A DNA stretch of 9,470 bases from assembly GCA_902517365.1 (NCBI GenBank), contig CABYCA010000023.1:1-9470 (forward strand), written 5' to 3'. This stretch comes from an uncultured Bacteroidota bacterium. GTDB taxonomy: Bacteria > Bacteroidota > Bacteroidia > Flavobacteriales > Flavobacteriaceae. Positions 6,785 through 9,470 of this stretch are shown here, in pieces. The notes below the pieces were generated by a model, which was not told the DNA's origin, ran no database searches, and saw nothing but the letters and a program-made list of their open reading frames with translations. The translations under genes and the position numbers were made by a program. How positions within the stretch are numbered: the stretch's first letter is position 1; every line of letters begins with the position of its first letter.

Positions 6785-8526
6785 TAGAATATATTTTCAA
6801 TATCGTTTTTACTTAAAGTAATAAATATTTGCTTATTGTAAGGACTTAGATATGGTTCCTTACATGAAAAAAGTTGATTTACTAGAAACTCTTGTTCATT
6901 TGAGTTTAATTTTTCACCTGATTTGATAGAGGAACTCTTTGAAAGTACTTTTGCAAAAAAATCTGAATGGCTAAGACTATTAGATTTATCAAAATCATTA
7001 TCTAAAATATCATCAATTATTTCTTCGATAGAATTATTTTTTAGTTGGTTTGGTACTGACGTAATCTCTAACAAATTCTCTGCTAATCCAAATTCAAAAC
7101 CTAATGATTTAAATTCTGAATCAATCTTATTAAACATTGATAGTTGTTGCTTAGATAAATTTATCTCAATAGGAAAAACTAATTTTTGTGAATCTGCAGA
7201 ACTTTCAAATATAGATTTTAAAAATCCCTCATACAATATTCTCTGATGAGCTAAATTTTGATTTATTATAATTAAAGATGAAGTGCTAGCACTTACAATA
7301 AATTTATTAAATATTTGAAAAATCTTAGTAAATTCTTTACCAGTATTCTCAAAGTCTGATTCAATATTCTCTATTGATTTTTCAGAAAAGAGATTACCTA
7401 GTTTCTCATCATTAAAGATTTGAAAAGGGTTAAAATCAGAATTAATCTCGACTCCTGGAATTTTAGGCTGAGATTTAACTTGTGAATAGGATATATCCAT
7501 AGACGGATCTTTTTCAAAATCTAAGACGGGACTAACTTGGTAAATTCCAAGACAATGCTTAACTGCAGAATTAATAATCGAGTAAAGGTTTTGATCATCA
7601 TCAAATTTTATTTCAGTTTTATTAGGATGGACATTTACATCAATCTTACTGGGATCAATTTTAATAAACAAGAAATATCCTGGATAGTGTCCGTCTCTCA
7701 TAAGACCATCGAAAGAAGAAAAAATAGAATGATTAATAAACTGACTTTTTACCGATCTATTGTTCACAAATATGTATTGATTTGATCTAGATTTTTTTGC
7801 AAACTCTGGTTTAAGAATAAATCCTCGAAGATTTGCTATTTGAGTATCCTCATCAATTGGGATTAGGTTTTCACGAATCTTTTCGCCAAAAATTGATATT
7901 ATTCTTTTCTTAAGTGATTCCTTTTTCAAATAAAAAATTTCTTCATCATTATTAATAAATGAAAACTCAATTTCATTATGTGAAATGGCAATGTTGTTAA
8001 ATACATTGATTATATGTTTTAACTCAACAAAGTCAGACTTTAAAAAATTCCTTCTGGCAGGCACATTGAAAAATAGATTTTGAACTTTTACAGAAGTTCC
8101 CACATTAGTATTTATCTCTTTTTCAGAAATAATATCACCTCCATTAATTTCAATATAATAACCATCATTTTCATTTATTTTAGAGGAAGACATTTCAATC
8201 ATTGAGACAGATGATATTGCAGCTAGAGCCTCACCTCTAAATCCCATTGAGTCTATAGAGAAGATATCGTCTATATTATTAATTTTTGAAGTTGCATGCT
8301 TTATGAATGATGAATGCATATCGTTTTTTGACATTCCTTGTCCATCATCAACTACTTGAATTAAATTTTTACCTGCATTCTTAATAATTATTGTAATCTT
8401 TGATGATTTTGCATCAATAGAATTTTCAAGAAGCTCTTTTAGTACAGATGAAGGTCTTTGGACTACCTCCCCTGCAGCAATTTTATTTGAAACGTCAGCT
8501 GGTAAAATTTTAACTATATCTGGCAT
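6784..8526 (-). CDS. mutL: DNA mismatch repair protein MutL
   Basis: This 580-residue MutL has a complete N-terminal GHKL ATPase. The motifs are VLKELLENSIDA at 28-39 (general base E31, Mg-binding N35), DDGQGM at 60-65, KHATSKI at 76-82, GFRGEALAAISSV at 95-107 and NVGTSVKV at 141-148. The transducer domain follows with NVPARRNFLK, FVNNRSVK and the conserved DVNVHPNKTEIKF. A linker of about 70 residues joins a C-terminal dimerisation domain (about 400-580). MutL couples mismatch recognition by MutS to strand incision and excision. Where endonuclease-type MutL has the metal-binding DQHA(x2)E(x4)E motif, this protein reads NQNLAHQRILYE (422-433). In place of a CPHGRP motif near the end it has SCKEPYLSP (554-562). 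It may thus lack the classical nuclease site. It abuts its neighbours by one-base TAATG overlaps on both sides. Length is slightly short for the family. Confidence 0.95.
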   Translation of the reverse strand: MPDIVKILPADVSNKIAAGEVVQRPSSVLKELLENSIDAKSSKITIIIKNAGKNLIQVVDDGQGMSKNDMHSSFIKHATSKINNIDDIFSIDSMGFRGEALAAISSVSMIEMSSSKINENDGYYIEINGGDIISEKEINTNVGTSVKVQNLFFNVPARRNFLKSDFVELKHIINVFNNIAISHNEIEFSFINNDEEIFYLKKESLKKRIISIFGEKIRENLIPIDEDTQIANLRGFILKPEFAKKSRSNQYIFVNNRSVKSQFINHSIFSSFDGLMRDGHYPGYFLFIKIDPSKIDVNVHPNKTEIKFDDDQNLYSIINSAVKHCLGIYQVSPVLDFEKDPSMDISYSQVKSQPKIPGVEINSDFNPFQIFNDEKLGNLFSEKSIENIESDFENTGKEFTKIFQIFNKFIVSASTSSLIIINQNLAHQRILYEGFLKSIFESSADSQKLVFPIEINLSKQQLSMFNKIDSEFKSLGFEFGLAENLLEITSVPNQLKNNSIEEIIDDILDNDFDKSNSLSHSDFFAKVLSKSSSIKSGEKLNSNEQEFLVNQLFSCKEPYLSPYNKQIFITLSKNDIENIF

Positions 8527-8801
8527 TAATTTAGGTAGAAAATTGTTAAATCAAAGTCAATGATATATAAAAATACCAAAATTAAAAAAACAATAACTAG
8601 AATTAGCGTCATATTAACACCTCTATTCTTTCTATTTCGCATTTTATGTCTTTCATCCCTCCATTTTTGTCCAATATCAATAGAATTATACGTGTCCCGA
8701 TATTTAGAAAATTTAGATTCAAAACTAGAAGGAATACCCTCTTTTCCTTTAAAAAAACGTGGTGTATAGTTAAATCTTCTATGTTTATTTAATTTAAACA
8801 T
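8526..8801 (-). CDS. Small single-helix membrane protein of unknown function between ribH and mutL
   Basis: This 91-residue protein has a strongly basic, polar N-terminal part with the aromatic and basic stretch HRRFNYTPRFFKGKEG (about 7-22), a charged middle (KWRDERHKMRNRKNRG, about 46-61) and one predicted transmembrane helix at about 64-82. By the positive-inside rule, the N-terminus should be cytoplasmic. Small proteins with a similar 'F-Y-TPR-F/Y-K' start occur at this locus in flavobacteria and are sometimes labelled 'riboflavin synthase subunit beta'. I think that label is transferred from the neighbouring ribH and is not a functional assignment: nothing here resembles a lumazine synthase. 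The ATG is four bases after the ribH stop and the TAA overlaps the mutL ATG by one base. That tight packing supports it being a real gene, as opposed to the opposite-strand frame at 8560-8769. Confidence 0.8.
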   Translation of the reverse strand: MFKLNKHRRFNYTPRFFKGKEGIPSSFESKFSKYRDTYNSIDIGQKWRDERHKMRNRKNRGVNMTLILVIVFLILVFLYIIDFDLTIFYLN

Positions 8802-8805
8802 GGAT

Positions 8806-9288
8806 CTATTTTGAATTAACCAAAATCATTTTTAAGGCAGCTTCAGCAGCATCCTCACCTTTATTTCCAAACTTACCCCCACTCCTATCAATCGATTGTT
8901 GAATATTATCGTCAGTAGTTACACAAAGGATTATTGGAATATCAGATAAAATATTTAAGTCTTTAATGCCATTAATAACTGCATCAGAAATAAAATCAAA
9001 ATGTTTTGTCTCACCCTTTATAATACAGCCAATAGATATAATTGCATCATAATCTTTCTTAATTAGTGTCTTTGTACCAAAAATTAGCTCAAAGCTTCCT
9101 GGAACATTTATCTCATGAATATTTTTTTCTAGCAATCCATAACCTAAGAGTTTCTCCTTAGCACCAGTCAGCAAATTTTTAGTTATTTCATGATGCCATT
9201 CAGATATAACACATGCAATCTTAATATCCTCTGCATTATTAATTTCAAAAGATCTGGTTAAATTTTTACCAGCTGTTTTAGTTGACAT
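8806..9288 (-). CDS. ribH: 6,7-dimethyl-8-ribityllumazine synthase (riboflavin synthase beta chain)
   Basis: This 160-residue enzyme catalyses the penultimate step of riboflavin synthesis, condensing 5-amino-6-ribitylamino-uracil with 3,4-dihydroxy-2-butanone 4-phosphate in the cytosol. Active-site features are all present: the aromatic W31 in ISEWHHEIT, the PGSFEL substrate loop at 63-68, GCIIKGETKHFDF at 87-99 with catalytic H96, and the phosphate-binding segment RSGGKFGNKGEDAAEAA starting at R135. Length is normal, with a short N-terminal extension before the first beta strand. The family assembles into pentamers or 60-subunit capsids. No other rib gene is visible nearby; the operon partners are the TPR protein upstream and the small membrane protein, mutL and rhomboids downstream. 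The start is one base after the upstream stop. I saw no FMN riboswitch in the short upstream region, which is coding. Confidence 0.96.
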   Translation of the reverse strand: MSTKTAGKNLTRSFEINNAEDIKIACVISEWHHEITKNLLTGAKEKLLGYGLLEKNIHEINVPGSFELIFGTKTLIKKDYDAIISIGCIIKGETKHFDFISDAVINGIKDLNILSDIPIILCVTTDDNIQQSIDRSGGKFGNKGEDAAEAALKMILVNSK

Positions 9289-9289
9289 G

Positions 9290-9470
9290 CTAGTTATTTA
9301 AGTTTTCTATTCTTCCTAACTGAACTTCTACTAAGCTGGATTCATAAGAGTCTGGAAATTCTTCTTTAATTCTATTTAAAAAATTTATTGAAGATTTATA
9401 TTTACCAATTTCTGAGCCTATAAGAGCTGCTTTAAATAAATATTTAGGCGTAGTATAAATATTATCATTA
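9290..9470 (-). CDS. Tetratricopeptide-repeat-like protein, C-terminal fragment (5' end beyond the window)
   Basis: On the minus strand an open frame enters from the right edge and stops with TAG at 9292-9290. It encodes at least 59 residues. They include PKYLFKAALIGSEIGKYKSSI and FLNRIKEEFPDSYESSLVEVQLGRIENLNN, the alternating helix pattern of TPR units (K-ALIGSEIGKYKSSINFLNRIKEEFPDS resembling a degenerate TPR, with the typical 'FPDS' turn). In flavobacteria a tetratricopeptide-repeat protein commonly precedes ribH, in agreement with this. One base separates it from the ribH ATG, so it is the upstream member of the same operon. It is too short to be given a function. The full protein may be an anchored, YfgM-like scaffold, but this fragment cannot show that. 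Confidence 0.8.
   Translation of the reverse strand, partial: NDNIYTTPKYLFKAALIGSEIGKYKSSINFLNRIKEEFPDSYESSLVEVQLGRIENLNN

Noticed and set aside
6923..7246. Open frame of 107 codons on the plus strand.
   Set aside because: It lies entirely antisense to the C-terminal half of mutL, is rich in S, L, I and N as expected from complementing AT-rich coding sequence, and has no recognisable domain.
7537..7785. Open frame of 82 codons on the plus strand.
   Set aside because: It is antisense to the conserved transducer domain of mutL and resembles no known protein.
7867..7875. GTTTTCACG, and TGGTTCACG near 4112-4120, as possible parS half-sites.
   Set aside because: Neither is continued by the matching GTGAAAC arm, so the palindrome typical of parS is absent. 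Single half-sites of this kind are expected by chance.
8560..8769. Open frame of 69 codons on the plus strand with a hydrophobic N-terminus.
   Set aside because: It is the complement of the small membrane protein gene at 8526-8801. The hydrophobic part mirrors that gene's transmembrane helix, and the minus-strand gene fits the operon spacing exactly.

Overview
The window is an AT-rich (about 30% G+C by eye), almost gapless stretch of chromosome. It most likely comes from a member of the Bacteroidota, probably a flavobacterial lineage with a compact, streamlined genome. Four things point there: the ParA-ParB-DUF5683-LepB and TPR-RibH-small protein-MutL-rhomboid-rhomboid gene orders; a LepB of 563 residues with extra N-terminal membrane helices and a large insertion; an FtsB/DivIC-like protein with a flavobacterial sequence style; and the absence of Shine-Dalgarno-like purine boxes before the start codons, which are preceded by A-rich sequence instead. 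Arginine is coded mostly by AGA.

The left part, 1-5259, is a plus-strand operon. It holds the 3' part of a PQQ-dependent aldose sugar dehydrogenase (5' end outside the window), an FtsB/DivIC-type divisome protein, ParA, ParB, a DUF5683 envelope protein and signal peptidase I (LepB). Chromosome segregation, septation and protein export genes are thus read together. All junctions are between a 4-nt overlap and a 3-nt gap, so translational coupling is likely.

The right part, 5256-9470, is a minus-strand operon converging on the first. In transcription order it holds the C-terminus of a TPR-type protein (cut by the window edge), RibH (lumazine synthase), a 91-residue single-helix membrane protein of unknown function, MutL, and two consecutive intramembrane rhomboid proteases. 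Spacings run from a 10-nt overlap to a 4-nt gap.

The two operons meet tail to tail and share the palindrome TTAA at 5256-5259, which supplies the UAA stop on both strands, so there is no intergenic terminator. No stretch longer than 4 bases is without a gene. I saw no RNA gene, mobile element, CRISPR array, parS site, riboswitch or promoter. Promoters for both operons should lie outside the window.

I did not find a convincing undescribed system. The observations most worth a second look are the degenerate endonuclease motif in MutL, the absence of dapB from the parAB-DUF5683-lepB cluster, the gapless convergent junction, and the small membrane protein between ribH and mutL.
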